From Flexivirga endophytica (GTDB lineage: Bacteria; Actinomycetota; Actinomycetes; Actinomycetales; Dermatophilaceae): a stretch of DNA of 64,000 nt. Location of the stretch: NCBI RefSeq assembly GCF_014640635.1, contig NZ_BMHI01000002.1, positions 124,001 through 188,000 on the forward strand, given 5' to 3'. A program made the position numbers and the translations under genes. Positions within the stretch are counted from its first letter, which is position 1, and every line of letters starts with the position of its first letter. Of this stretch, positions 54,468-63,179 are shown one piece after another. The notes below the pieces were generated by a model. It was given only the letters and a program-made list of their open reading frames with translations, was not told the origin of the DNA and searched no databases.

Positions 54468-55651
54468 GGACGATGACCGTGCGGACGAGCAACCGGCCGA
54501 GGCGAGGGGCCGGCGTCGCGGCTCTTGCAGTCATCCCGGTGATCGCACTCGGATCCCTCGCCACCATCGCGGCGCCGGCTCAAGGCCAGACCGCGGTGCA
54601 GGGGTCCGGGACACTTCGACCCGTCTCGAACCCGCAGCAGGCGAGGGCGACGCCGGACGAGGTCATCGACGCAGGTACGAATGCCGACCAGGCGGCCGCA
54701 GCCATCACCGCCGGCTGCACTGACCCGGCCACCGGCAAGCTGGACAGGACCAAATGCCAATGGAACGACGACACGGCCATCACGACCGCCTATGGACCCG
54801 CGCGCGTCGTCGGCGACGTGCTCTACAACTGCAGCGCCGACCGTGGGGACGGGACACCGACCGCAGAGGTGGCCATCGGGGTAAGCGACGAGCGCGCCGA
54901 GCAGACCAGCCTGTCCGAGTCGATCTCGTTGACGATGTCGCTGGGTTTCCTCGACCTGGAGAAGACCTCGGTGGGGTTCACCGCATTCACCGGTCAGTCG
55001 AGTCGGTTCGCGACCACGGTGAAAGCGACCGATGTCGTGTCGGTTCCGCCCGGGTACAAGGGGTATGTCCAGACCGAAGTGCTCTCGGCCGCCGTCAACG
55101 GAAGCGTCTACATCACCCAAGGCATCAACCTCATCCAGGTCAAGAACATCGACATGAAGTTCCCCGGCTATGAGAGTGACAGCACGCCCAGCAGCATGGC
55201 GCAGGTAGCGTATTCCGGAATCAAGAAGCCGATGACCCCGACGGAGCTGTCGAAATACTGTCCCACCACGGTGGGCGCTGAACCCGGAGTCGACCCCACG
55301 CAGGACGAGCACTTCAAGCTCGCCGTTTGCCAGCCCGCACTGCCACATTCGCGTCACCGGGGGAAGTGTGTCCGCCGTCCGGTCTCGAGCTCGGCGCGCT
55401 TGCCGCGCCTCAGCGGTGTCACCGCCACACTCAGCCGGGACGGACAGGTCTACGCGAGCGAAGGCGACCGGACGGGTGGCATGAAACTGAGCCTGCAGCG
55501 CACCATCACCCCTGGGGACTACATGTTGACGATGCACGAGAAACCGACCTCGACCACGGGCCGCGACCACGGCAAAGTCGTTCGCAAGGAACAGCACGAC
55601 CAGACGATCACGATCCCGCTGAAGATCGCGTGGACCATGACAGCCGCGTGA
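54464..55651 (+). CDS. Second secreted aerolysin-like protein
   Basis: 395 residues. Signal peptide to about 42 (APAQGQ). Cys pairs are present (CTDPATGKLDRTKC, YNCSAD, CPTTV, CQPALP). Residues about 134-232 (EQTSLSESISLTMSLGFLDL, FATTVKATDVVSVPPGYKGYV, GINLIQVKNIDMKFPG) have the same SVPPG-type turn and alternating strands as the partner. The C-terminal part is a beta-domain (about 300-395). It overlaps the upstream gene by 4 nt (GTGA), so both are made together. Two linked proteins of this kind suggest a two-part pore or surface complex; this is inference. Confidence 0.65.
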   Translation: MRTMTVRTSNRPRRGAGVAALAVIPVIALGSLATIAAPAQGQTAVQGSGTLRPVSNPQQARATPDEVIDAGTNADQAAAAITAGCTDPATGKLDRTKCQWNDDTAITTAYGPARVVGDVLYNCSADRGDGTPTAEVAIGVSDERAEQTSLSESISLTMSLGFLDLEKTSVGFTAFTGQSSRFATTVKATDVVSVPPGYKGYVQTEVLSAAVNGSVYITQGINLIQVKNIDMKFPGYESDSTPSSMAQVAYSGIKKPMTPTELSKYCPTTVGAEPGVDPTQDEHFKLAVCQPALPHSRHRGKCVRRPVSSSARLPRLSGVTATLSRDGQVYASEGDRTGGMKLSLQRTITPGDYMLTMHEKPTSTTGRDHGKVVRKEQHDQTITIPLKIAWTMTAA

Positions 55652-55711
55652 CACCGCAACCCGGATCTGGGCGCCCGGTACGCCGACATCCGGAACACCG
55701 GCGCCGAGGGA

Positions 55712-56254
55712 TCACCACCTTACGTATGGCGCCATACCCTCTCGTGGCGCAGCTGCGGCGAAGCTGAAGCACTGTGAGATCACGTTGTGCGCGTGAACCT
55801 CGCGCACCCGAGGGTCCGCCAGGATGGCATCGATCGCCGAAGCGAGACCGTCGCCTGCCCGGACGAGGCGGTGCCGGTCGTACACCTGGGTGTTCACCCG
55901 TCCGGCGTCGTCACCGAACGCGCGCAGCACCTGGTCGCGGCCCTCGAACTGGACGGGGAATCGGCCGTCGTGACCAGGGCACCCGGCGGCGTGCACCACG
56001 ACCGGTCCGGTCTCCCGATAGGGACCGTGCCAGGAGAACGGCGAGAACGCGATGATCGCGATCACGTCTCCCGGACACGAGTCGGCCAGGCAGCAGCGCA
56101 ACGGCCAGCCGCCGTCGTAGTCGGTGAACGGCTCGACGGGGTTGCCGCCCTGGTCGATGCCGCGGTCCAACACCTGCGCGAGTTCGTGCGGGTCGAGTCC
56201 GTGGTACTCGATGGCTGCGTCACTGGTGACGATCTGGTCGTGGGTGGTCTGCAT
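55712..56254 (-). CDS. DUF1203 protein
   Basis: 180 residues. DUF1203 blocks are seen: WPLRCCLADSCPGDVIAIIAFSPF and WHGPYRETGPVVVHAAGCPGHDGRFP, followed by a C-terminal helical strand region. The family is common in actinobacteria and proteobacteria; function unknown. The start at 56254 is preferred because the known N-terminus is about 20 residues before the YHGLD block; the frame is open to 56326. Confidence 0.85.
   Translation of the reverse strand: MQTTHDQIVTSDAAIEYHGLDPHELAQVLDRGIDQGGNPVEPFTDYDGGWPLRCCLADSCPGDVIAIIAFSPFSWHGPYRETGPVVVHAAGCPGHDGRFPVQFEGRDQVLRAFGDDAGRVNTQVYDRHRLVRAGDGLASAIDAILADPRVREVHAHNVISQCFSFAAAAPREGMAPYVRW
55724..55737. repeat. Palindromic double copy of the dispersed motif
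   Basis: GTATGGCGCCATAC, a perfect 14-nt palindrome made of one motif on each strand. It overlaps the last codons of the DUF1203 gene. Confidence 0.8.
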
Positions 56255-56380
56255 GCCCGGTAGTCGCCGCAGCCCCCCGAAAACGTGAGGTGCTTCGTTC
56301 GTATGGCGCCAGGGCGCCGACGTCATACTCCTGCCGAGGGCTGATCGCGGTGCTGCGCTCGACGGCGTCGCCGTGGGCGG

Positions 56381-56851
56381 TCACTGACCAAGCGCCGCGG
56401 TGCTGATCCCCTCGAGGGTGTCCCTCATACCGGCACGCATGATCTCGGTGAAGATCTCCTGCCCGCCCAGGTACTTCTCGGTCAGGTCCCGCGAGAAGTC
56501 GGAGATGCCATCAGGGGCCGCACGCCGCTGAGTCAGGATCACCGTATGGCGATCCGTGGGCTCGAGTTCGAACGACCAGATCACCCAGTTTTCCTCGATC
56601 CGGAAGGCGATCGCGCGTCCGGGGGCGAAGGTCACGACGGTGCCGTGGGTCTTCCAGGTCAGCTCACCGTGTCGATTGGCATTGGTGAACCGCGCTCCCA
56701 GCTGCACCTCCTGCAGGCCGTCGGAGAGCCGGGTGGACTCGACCTGCGGACTCCACTCCTGAAGCCGCCGGACGTCACGGATCAACTCCCAGACCCGGTC
56801 GGACGGTGCTGCGATCTCGATGGTCTCCTCGAGCAGGGGTACATCGTTCAC
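56381..56851 (-). CDS. SRPBCC-family protein
   Basis: 156 residues. A START/Bet v1-like fold: LEETIEIAAPSDRVWELIRDV at the start, then a beta-sheet and the long C-terminal helix (TEIMRAGMRDTLEGIS). GTG at 56851 has AGGAG 8 nt upstream; the longer frame is rejected. It may bind or shield a hydrophobic substrate, perhaps one used by the neighbouring UbiD operon. Same strand as the TetR gene 41 nt upstream, so possibly co-transcribed. Confidence 0.85.
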   Translation of the reverse strand: MNDVPLLEETIEIAAPSDRVWELIRDVRRLQEWSPQVESTRLSDGLQEVQLGARFTNANRHGELTWKTHGTVVTFAPGRAIAFRIEENWVIWSFELEPTDRHTVILTQRRAAPDGISDFSRDLTEKYLGGQEIFTEIMRAGMRDTLEGISTAALGQ

Positions 56852-56892
56852 TGCGGTGGCTCCTTGCCGTTCTGCCGACTGGGCATTGGTGA

Positions 56893-57501
56893 TCAGCGTC
56901 GCTCGACGAGATCGCGAACGAGCTGCAGGAAGAGGTTCGGTGACTCCGGGTCGCCTCCGGCGACGACCTTGTGCCGAACAGCCCAACGGTCGAGGGTCTG
57001 CAGCACGGTGAGGGTCAGCTCGATGAGAAGTTGCTCGGGCAGGTCGTCGCGGACGACGCCGACCTTCCGGCCACGGACGATCGCATGCCGGAGCCAGTGC
57101 TCGACATCACCGCGCAGTTCTTGCAGCCGTCCGTCGTCGTCGCTGATCGGGCCGTGGAACATCTCACCGAGATAGGACGTCTCGGGATGTAGCCGTGCGG
57201 CTCGCACGAAGCCGTCGAGCAGGTCGGCCATCGAAGCCCAGAAGTCAGCGCCGGAGAGTCGCACCGTGTCGGGTATCTGCACGCCGTCTGTGAGGCGCGC
57301 GGCCAGGGTGTCCACCACGTGATCGTGCAACCGGCGCTTGGTGGAGAAGTAGTGGTAGAAGGAGCTCTTTCCCCAGCCCGCCTCGACGATGACGTTGTTC
57401 AGCGAGGTGCCGGCATACCCCGCGGACGCGAACTGCCGCGCGGCCGTGACGAGCAGGTCCTCCTCGCGTGCCGGGTCGAGGGGCTGCGGGGTGCGTGCCA
57501 T
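56893..57501 (-). CDS. TetR-family regulator of the UbiD operon
   Basis: 202 residues. TetR HTH (LLVTAARQFASAGYAGTSL, NNVIVEAGWGKSSFYHYFSTKRRL) followed by a ligand-binding domain. It is divergent from ubiX and probably represses it through the palindrome at 57517-57542. Confidence 0.92.
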   Translation of the reverse strand: MARTPQPLDPAREEDLLVTAARQFASAGYAGTSLNNVIVEAGWGKSSFYHYFSTKRRLHDHVVDTLAARLTDGVQIPDTVRLSGADFWASMADLLDGFVRAARLHPETSYLGEMFHGPISDDDGRLQELRGDVEHWLRHAIVRGRKVGVVRDDLPEQLLIELTLTVLQTLDRWAVRHKVVAGGDPESPNLFLQLVRDLVERR

Positions 57502-57516
57502 GGTGCTACTGTACCA

Positions 57517-57542
57517 ATTCGTGGACCGACTGGTCCACGAAT
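57517..57542. promoter_or_regulatory. TetR operator between the regulator and ubiX
   Basis: Perfect 11-bp arms ATTCGTGGACC and GGTCCACGAAT around GACT, in the 50-nt gap between the two divergent genes. Confidence 0.85.
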
Positions 57543-57551
57543 GGAGATGTG

Positions 57552-58232
57552 ATGAAAGAACCCATCCTCAACGGCGAGGAATACCGAGCAGCAGCAACGC
57601 CGGCAGTGCCTGAGGGACGTCGACTGATCATCGGGATCAGCGGCGCCACCGGCATCGCGTATGGCGTGCAAGCCCTCCGCTTCGCACGTGCCGCAGGCAT
57701 CGAGACGCACCTGGTGATCACGGCCGCCGCGCAGCAGACCCGGGCCTACGAGACGGACCTGTCCGCCCGAGATCTGCGGCAGCTGGCGGACGTGACCTAC
57801 AAGCCGTCCGATGTCGGCGCTGCGATCGCATCCGGGTCGTTCCGGACCGACGGCATGATCGTCGCCCCGTGCTCGGTGCGGACACTCGCCGCGATCGCGC
57901 ACGGTCTCGGCGACAACGCGCTCACCCGATCGGCCGATGTCACGCTGAAGGAGCGACGACGCCTGGTCCTGCTCGTCCGCGAGACGCCGCTGACGCTGAC
58001 ACATCTGCGCGCCATGACCGCGATCACCGAAATGGGCGGCGTCGTCATGCCTCCCGTGCCGGCCTTCTACCAGCGCCCGCGGAGCGTGGCCGACCTCGTC
58101 CGTCATACCGTCGCCCGCGCTCTCGACCTGTTCGAGGTCGACGTGCCCGGCATACCGCGCTGGGGTGACGACCCCTCCGACGAACGCAACCACATCCGAA
58201 CTCTCGATCTCACTCGAAAGGCCCAATGTTGA
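57552..58232 (+). CDS. ubiX: UbiX-like flavin prenyltransferase
   Basis: 226 residues, with an N-terminal extension of about 22 residues. The family blocks IIGISGATGIAYGVQAL, TAAAQQ, GSFRTDGMIVAPCSVRTLAAIAHG and LLVRETPLTLTHLRAM are all present. It makes prenylated FMN from FMN and dimethylallyl phosphate, the cofactor of the UbiD enzyme next to it. It overlaps ubiD by 7 nt. Confidence 0.95.
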   Translation: MKEPILNGEEYRAAATPAVPEGRRLIIGISGATGIAYGVQALRFARAAGIETHLVITAAAQQTRAYETDLSARDLRQLADVTYKPSDVGAAIASGSFRTDGMIVAPCSVRTLAAIAHGLGDNALTRSADVTLKERRRLVLLVRETPLTLTHLRAMTAITEMGGVVMPPVPAFYQRPRSVADLVRHTVARALDLFEVDVPGIPRWGDDPSDERNHIRTLDLTRKAQC

Positions 58233-59752
58233 AGCACATCAAGAGTTTCCGACAGTTCGTCGACGACCTGGACGCCGTCGACGACATACAGCACATCGAC
58301 GCCGAGGTGGATTGGAACCTCGAGATCGGTGCGATCATCCGCCGCTCCTACGACCTGCGCGCCCCGGCACCGTTGTTCACCAACATCACCGGATACCGGT
58401 CGAGCGGATTCCGAGTACTCGGAGCCCCCGGCTCCCTCAGCGGATCTGGTCATCGGTTCGCACGACTCGCCCTGGCGGTCGGTCTGCCCGCCGACTCGAC
58501 CGGCCAGCAGATCGTGCAGGCACTGGCCGACGCGCGATCCCGCCCCGGCATACCTCCGGTCCAGATCGCCGCTGCCGACGCGCCCTGCAAGCAGAACATC
58601 ATGACCGGTGAGGACATCGACCTCTTGGCCTTTCCCACGCCATTCCTGCACGGGAACGACGGCGGCCGCTACATCCAGACCTACGGCATGAACATCGTGC
58701 GCACCCCGGACCGGTCCTGGACGAACTGGTCCATCAATCGCATGATGATCGCCGGCAAGGACACGCTCGCGTGCCTGATCCCGGCGCCGCAGCACCTGGG
58801 AATCATCCGGTCCCAGTGGACCGCGATCGGTGAGCCGATGCCGATCGCGCTGGCGATCGGGGTGGAGCCCGGCCTGCCGCTGGTGGGCGGTATGCCGCTC
58901 CCCGAGGGCGCGGACGAGAGCCACTATCTCGGCGCCCTCTTCGGCGAAGGCATCGAGGTCGTCCCCGCGGAGACCGTCGACCTCCCGGTCCCGGCCACGG
59001 CGGAGATCGTGATCGAAGGACACATCAGCATCGACAAGACCGTCATGGAAGGTCCGTTCAACGAGTTCCCGGGCTACAACGCGACCGATGCGTCGCCCAA
59101 ACAGCTGTTCACCGTCTCGGCCATCACGTATCGCGACAGTGCCATCCTTCCGGCGGTCACGGCCGGGCCTCCCGTGGAGGAGGACCACACCATCATCGGC
59201 ACCACCAGCGCCGCCGAGATCCTGCACCTTCTCCGGCAGGCCGAGCTGCCGGTGACCTCGGCCTGGTACAACTTCGAGGCTGCGCTGCACTGGCTCTCGG
59301 TCGCCGTGCGCCAGGACTGGCACGAGACCACTGGACTCGGTTCGCACGATCTGGTCCAGCGCATCGCCGAGGTCATCTTCGCCGGCAAACCAGGAGTCAA
59401 CGCGCCGAAGATCCTGGTGGTCGAGGACGACATCGACATCACCGACCTGGACCAGGTCGTCTGGGCCTTCGCGACGCGCTCGCACCCGGACGTTGACCGC
59501 GGCGAGTTCCACTTCCCCACCTCGCCGAGCGACCAGCTTGCCGTCTACCTGTCGCCCGAGGAACAGCACACGTTCCGGGCGGGCAAGGTGATCTACAACT
59601 GTCTGCTCGCCGACCTCTTCCCGGACGGCCGGCGGCCCGTCAAGGGCAGCTTCGAGAACGGTTGGCCACGCGAGATCCAGCAGAAGGTGCTCACCTCGTG
59701 GCGGGACTACGGCTACGCCACGAGCAACGACGTGATGGAGAAGGTGCGATGA
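58226..59752 (+). CDS. UbiD-family decarboxylase
   Basis: 508 residues. UbiD core: INRMMIAGKDTLACLIPAPQHLG region, then DKTVMEGPFNEFPGY with the conserved Glu residues and FEAALHWLSVAVRQDW downstream. It decarboxylates (or carboxylates) an aromatic or alpha,beta-unsaturated acid using prenylated FMN. The substrate cannot be told. ATG 58226 with AAAGG upstream. Overlaps ubiX (7 nt) and the SDR gene (4 nt). Confidence 0.93.
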   Translation: MLKHIKSFRQFVDDLDAVDDIQHIDAEVDWNLEIGAIIRRSYDLRAPAPLFTNITGYRSSGFRVLGAPGSLSGSGHRFARLALAVGLPADSTGQQIVQALADARSRPGIPPVQIAAADAPCKQNIMTGEDIDLLAFPTPFLHGNDGGRYIQTYGMNIVRTPDRSWTNWSINRMMIAGKDTLACLIPAPQHLGIIRSQWTAIGEPMPIALAIGVEPGLPLVGGMPLPEGADESHYLGALFGEGIEVVPAETVDLPVPATAEIVIEGHISIDKTVMEGPFNEFPGYNATDASPKQLFTVSAITYRDSAILPAVTAGPPVEEDHTIIGTTSAAEILHLLRQAELPVTSAWYNFEAALHWLSVAVRQDWHETTGLGSHDLVQRIAEVIFAGKPGVNAPKILVVEDDIDITDLDQVVWAFATRSHPDVDRGEFHFPTSPSDQLAVYLSPEEQHTFRAGKVIYNCLLADLFPDGRRPVKGSFENGWPREIQQKVLTSWRDYGYATSNDVMEKVR

Positions 59753-60603
59753 GGGTGCTCGTCGCCGGGTCGACCGGTTACCTGGGCGGGCACATCGTCC
59801 GAGAGTTGAACGATCGCGGGCACCACGTGCGCGCACTGGTGCGCAACCCCGACAGGTTCGATCCGGTGCGCGATGCGGTCGACGAAGTCTTCACCGCCGA
59901 CGCCACGGATCCCGGGGCGCTCGCCGGATGCTGTGACGGCGTCGACGCGGTCGTCAGTTGCGTAGGGCTGGTGGGCAAGGCGGGTCGGCAGACCGTGTGG
60001 GACGTCGACTACGGGGCCAACCGGAACCTGCTGGAAGAAGCGGGTCGGGCCGCCGTCGACAAGTTCGTCTACACGTCCGTCGCCGGGGCGCCGGCGCTGG
60101 AGAAGCTGCAGCTGGTCCGCGCCAAGCGCGCTTTCGAGCAGGCGCTACGTGACTCGGGGACGCCATACACGATCCTCCGACCGAATGGCTTCTTCTCCGA
60201 CTTCGACGTCTACCTCGAGATGGCCCGCAAGGGGAGGGTCTACCTGTTCGGTGACGGCGGTTTCCGGATCAATCCCATCAGTGGAGCCGACGTCGCCGCA
60301 GCGGCGGCCGATGCGCTCGGCGCCGGCGCAGCTGAGGTCGAGCTCGGTGGCCCGGACCTGCTCACCCACGAGGAGATCGCGCAGCTGGCATTCCGTGCAA
60401 TCGGTGCGTCCGAGCGCATCACGCACATCCCCGCCTGGATCCTGACGTCGGGCCTGGCCCTACTGCGACGACTGACGCCGCTTCGCACCTACGGGGTCGT
60501 CGAGTTCCCGCTGACGGTGCTGACCCATGACGTCATCACACCGGCGACGGGACAACGGCAACTCGCCGACCACTACCGCTCGACCGCGGTCGCCACGACC
60601 TGA
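59749..60603 (+). CDS. NmrA/atypical SDR oxidoreductase
   Basis: 284 residues. NAD(P)-binding loop GSTGYLGGHIV near 7-17; residue pattern VAGAPALEKLQLVRAKRAFEQAL and RPNGFFSDF are typical of atypical SDRs (NmrA-like). The family binds NAD(P)H and acts on quinones, isoflavones or similar. The ATGA overlap with ubiD places it in the same operon, so it probably acts on the substrate or product of the decarboxylation. Confidence 0.88.
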   Translation: MRVLVAGSTGYLGGHIVRELNDRGHHVRALVRNPDRFDPVRDAVDEVFTADATDPGALAGCCDGVDAVVSCVGLVGKAGRQTVWDVDYGANRNLLEEAGRAAVDKFVYTSVAGAPALEKLQLVRAKRAFEQALRDSGTPYTILRPNGFFSDFDVYLEMARKGRVYLFGDGGFRINPISGADVAAAAADALGAGAAEVELGGPDLLTHEEIAQLAFRAIGASERITHIPAWILTSGLALLRRLTPLRTYGVVEFPLTVLTHDVITPATGQRQLADHYRSTAVATT

Positions 60604-60639
60604 ATCAACCTCGAACGACTGCAGTTTCGCGCGAACCGC

Positions 60640-61836
60640 TCAGTCGACGCACGATCCGGTCGGGACCGCTGCGGTGGCGTGCGTCGCCTGCGCGACGACC
60701 GGCCGACTCTCGTCCAGCGTCAGCACGTAACCGGTGGGCGCTCCGCGCGCCGACTTGGCGAAGACCGTGCCGACGACCTGCCCGCTCGCCGAGAGCAATG
60801 GGCCACCGGAGTTGCCCGGCTGCACGCGACCGGTGATCGCATAGATCGCCCGCGGAGGGGCCGGCTGTCCGTAGATGTCGGTGCCCAGGGCATGCAGGCG
60901 CGAGTTGACCCTGGCCGGGTCGAGTCGGTAGGGACCGTTCTGCGGGAAGCCCGCGACAACGGCTGCGTCGCCGCGGGTGAGTTCGGCGCCGGCCGGCAGC
61001 GCAGGGGCGTCCAGGTCGGGCACGGCCAGCACGGCGATGTCGCGCTCCTGCGAGAACGCCACCGGCGTCGCCGGATAGCTGCGTCCGGTGCCACCGACCT
61101 GCACCCGAGGGTGCTCGACGCCGGCGATGACATGCGCGTTGGTGACCACCCGGTGCGGCGCCGCGACCCAGCCGCTGCCCTCCTGGGCGAGTCCGCAGCT
61201 GTCCGCGACACCGGTCACCTTCACGATCGAGTCGGCAGCGCGGGCGACGCCGCGTCCGCGCACCACTCCGGTCCCCGGCGGGTCCACCGGAGCGATCGGC
61301 CCGGCATACAGATCGGGCATGCCGCGGTCGTCGACCGCCTGCCGCACGCCGGCGAAGAACCGGTCGGCCTGGGCCGGCATCGCCCGGTCGACGCCCTGCA
61401 GGACCCGCGACTGCGCCACCGCCTCCGAGGCCCCCGCGGGCAGCGCGCCCTGCACAGAGCCGGCGACGAACCACGCGAGTATGGCGGCCACGACCACGCC
61501 GGCGACCGCGCCGAGCACCGAGTCCGCCTTCTGCAACTGCGGAACCCGCAGCAGCGACCGCAACCGCCAGCCGGCGTGCGCACCCAACGCCTGTCCGATC
61601 GCCGCCAACCCCAGCACCCCGACGATGAGCACGAGCCCTTGCCGCAGCGAGCTGTATGCCGTGGCCGACCAGCTCTCCAGCAGGCCGGGCAGCAGCCACA
61701 GACCGAGGGCGCCGCCGGCGAGGAACCCGGCCAGGGACAGTGCACCCGCGACGAGCCCGCGTCGGTAATGATCGATGGCATACCCGATCAGTGCCAGCAC
61801 CAGGAGCACGTCCAGCACGGTCGCTCCGCCGATCAC
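60640..61836 (-). CDS. MarP-like membrane serine protease
   Basis: 398 residues from GTG 61836 (GAGG 8 nt upstream); ATG 61890 is an alternative. Four N-terminal CvpA-like membrane helices are followed by a trypsin-like domain with His (TNAHVIAG), Asp (ERDIAVL) and Ser (GNSGGPL). In MarP, periplasmic Cys residues form a disulfide that activates the enzyme under acid or oxidative stress. MarP helps keep cytoplasmic pH and processes wall hydrolases such as RipA; two NlpC/P60 genes are in this window. The tail ends GSCVD. Confidence 0.9.
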   Translation of the reverse strand: MIGGATVLDVLLVLALIGYAIDHYRRGLVAGALSLAGFLAGGALGLWLLPGLLESWSATAYSSLRQGLVLIVGVLGLAAIGQALGAHAGWRLRSLLRVPQLQKADSVLGAVAGVVVAAILAWFVAGSVQGALPAGASEAVAQSRVLQGVDRAMPAQADRFFAGVRQAVDDRGMPDLYAGPIAPVDPPGTGVVRGRGVARAADSIVKVTGVADSCGLAQEGSGWVAAPHRVVTNAHVIAGVEHPRVQVGGTGRSYPATPVAFSQERDIAVLAVPDLDAPALPAGAELTRGDAAVVAGFPQNGPYRLDPARVNSRLHALGTDIYGQPAPPRAIYAITGRVQPGNSGGPLLSASGQVVGTVFAKSARGAPTGYVLTLDESRPVVAQATHATAAVPTGSCVD

Positions 61837-62022
61837 CGTCGTGGCCTCATGTCGGTCATTCTCCCCGGAGGAGCTGCACGGCCGTGACATCGCCCTCGCT
61901 CGGCGGCGTCGCCATACGGGATCCGCCGATTGACCGTAAACCGCACGTCAGTGCATCAGATGCTGCGAGACTCGTTTACACCCGGACGCGCCCCGAGCGC
62001 CCGGGTGAGAAGGAGGCACGTG

Positions 62023-63159
62023 ATGAGTTCGCAGTTTCCGGTCAGCCGACGCACTGTCCTACGCGCGGGAGGGGTGATCGGCAGCGGTCTCGCCCTCGGC
62101 GTCGCGTCGACGCAGCCCGCGCAGGCCGATCCGCCGTGGTTCGCCAAGCTCTCGCTCGAGCAGCAGGTCGGCCAGCGGGTGATCTTCTCCTACCCGGGTC
62201 CCGACCCGTCCGACGAGATGTTCCAGCTGATCAAGGACGGCATGGTCGGAGGGCTGATCTTCTTTGGCGAGAACATCCCCAGCCTCTCGCACATCGCCGA
62301 CGTGGTGGCCGACCTGAAGGCCGCCCACGCGCAGAGCCCGGCGAGCGCGACGCCGCTGGTGCTGACGACCGACCAGGAAGGCGGCTACATCCGGCGCCTG
62401 CGTGGTCAGGAGCCGATCCTGTCGGAGAAGAAGATCGGTGCGTCCGCGGATCCGCTCGCCGAGGCGACCAAGGCGGGCACCGGCGCGGGCGAGGCGCTCA
62501 AGGCGGTCGGCATGAACCTCAATCTCGCACCGGTCGAGGACGTCTACCGCGAGGAGGGCAACTTCGACGACCAGTGGGAGCGGTCCTACAGCTCCGACCC
62601 GGCCGTGTGCGGAACGCTCGGCGCCGCCTTTGTGCGCGCCCAACAGGCCACCGGCGTCGCCGCCACCGCGAAGCACTATCCCGGCCTCGGCTGGGCGACG
62701 CGGGCCGAGAACACCGACCTCGGCGTCGTCACACTGACCCAGCCCGCGGCCGAGATCCGCGCCGTGGACGAGTTCGCGTTCACGCCGGTCATCGAGGCAG
62801 GCGTCCAACTGGTGATGACCTCGTGGGCGACATACCCCGCGATCGACCCGGACTACCCGGCCGGCCTGTCCAAGATCTTCGTCGGCGAGGAGTTGCGCGG
62901 CCGTCAGCAGTTCCGTGGCGTGACGATCACCGACGCACTCGAGGCCGGCGCCCTCGAGCCGTATGGCGACACCGGCGAACGCTCCGTGCTGTCCGCCGAA
63001 GCGGGCATGGACGTGTTGCTCGCCTCCGGTCGCGACGTCGCCCAGGGCACCGACGCGGTCACCGCGGTCGCCGCTGCGCTGCGGAGCGGCCGGCTCAACC
63101 CCGGCCACTTCAAGGTCGCGCTGACCCGGGTCCAGCGGCTGCGGAACAGCCTCGGCTGA
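62023..63159 (+). CDS. Tat-exported glycoside hydrolase family 3 (NagZ-like)
   Basis: 378 residues. A twin-arginine signal (SRRTVLRAGG) is followed by a single GH3 domain. It has DQEGGYIRRL, the loop KHYPGLG with the modified actinobacterial ending, and the nucleophile Asp in TITDALEAGAL. Family members remove N-acetylglucosamine from wall fragments or other glycosides outside the cell. ATG with AAGGAGG upstream. Confidence 0.9.
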   Translation: MSSQFPVSRRTVLRAGGVIGSGLALGVASTQPAQADPPWFAKLSLEQQVGQRVIFSYPGPDPSDEMFQLIKDGMVGGLIFFGENIPSLSHIADVVADLKAAHAQSPASATPLVLTTDQEGGYIRRLRGQEPILSEKKIGASADPLAEATKAGTGAGEALKAVGMNLNLAPVEDVYREEGNFDDQWERSYSSDPAVCGTLGAAFVRAQQATGVAATAKHYPGLGWATRAENTDLGVVTLTQPAAEIRAVDEFAFTPVIEAGVQLVMTSWATYPAIDPDYPAGLSKIFVGEELRGRQQFRGVTITDALEAGALEPYGDTGERSVLSAEAGMDVLLASGRDVAQGTDAVTAVAAALRSGRLNPGHFKVALTRVQRLRNSLG

Positions 63160-63179
63160 GGCCGGGTGCGCGGGCCGGG

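Noticed and set aside
58103-59836. 577-codon open frame opposite ubiD
   Set aside because: Antisense of a clear UbiD family gene; no family motif in the frame.
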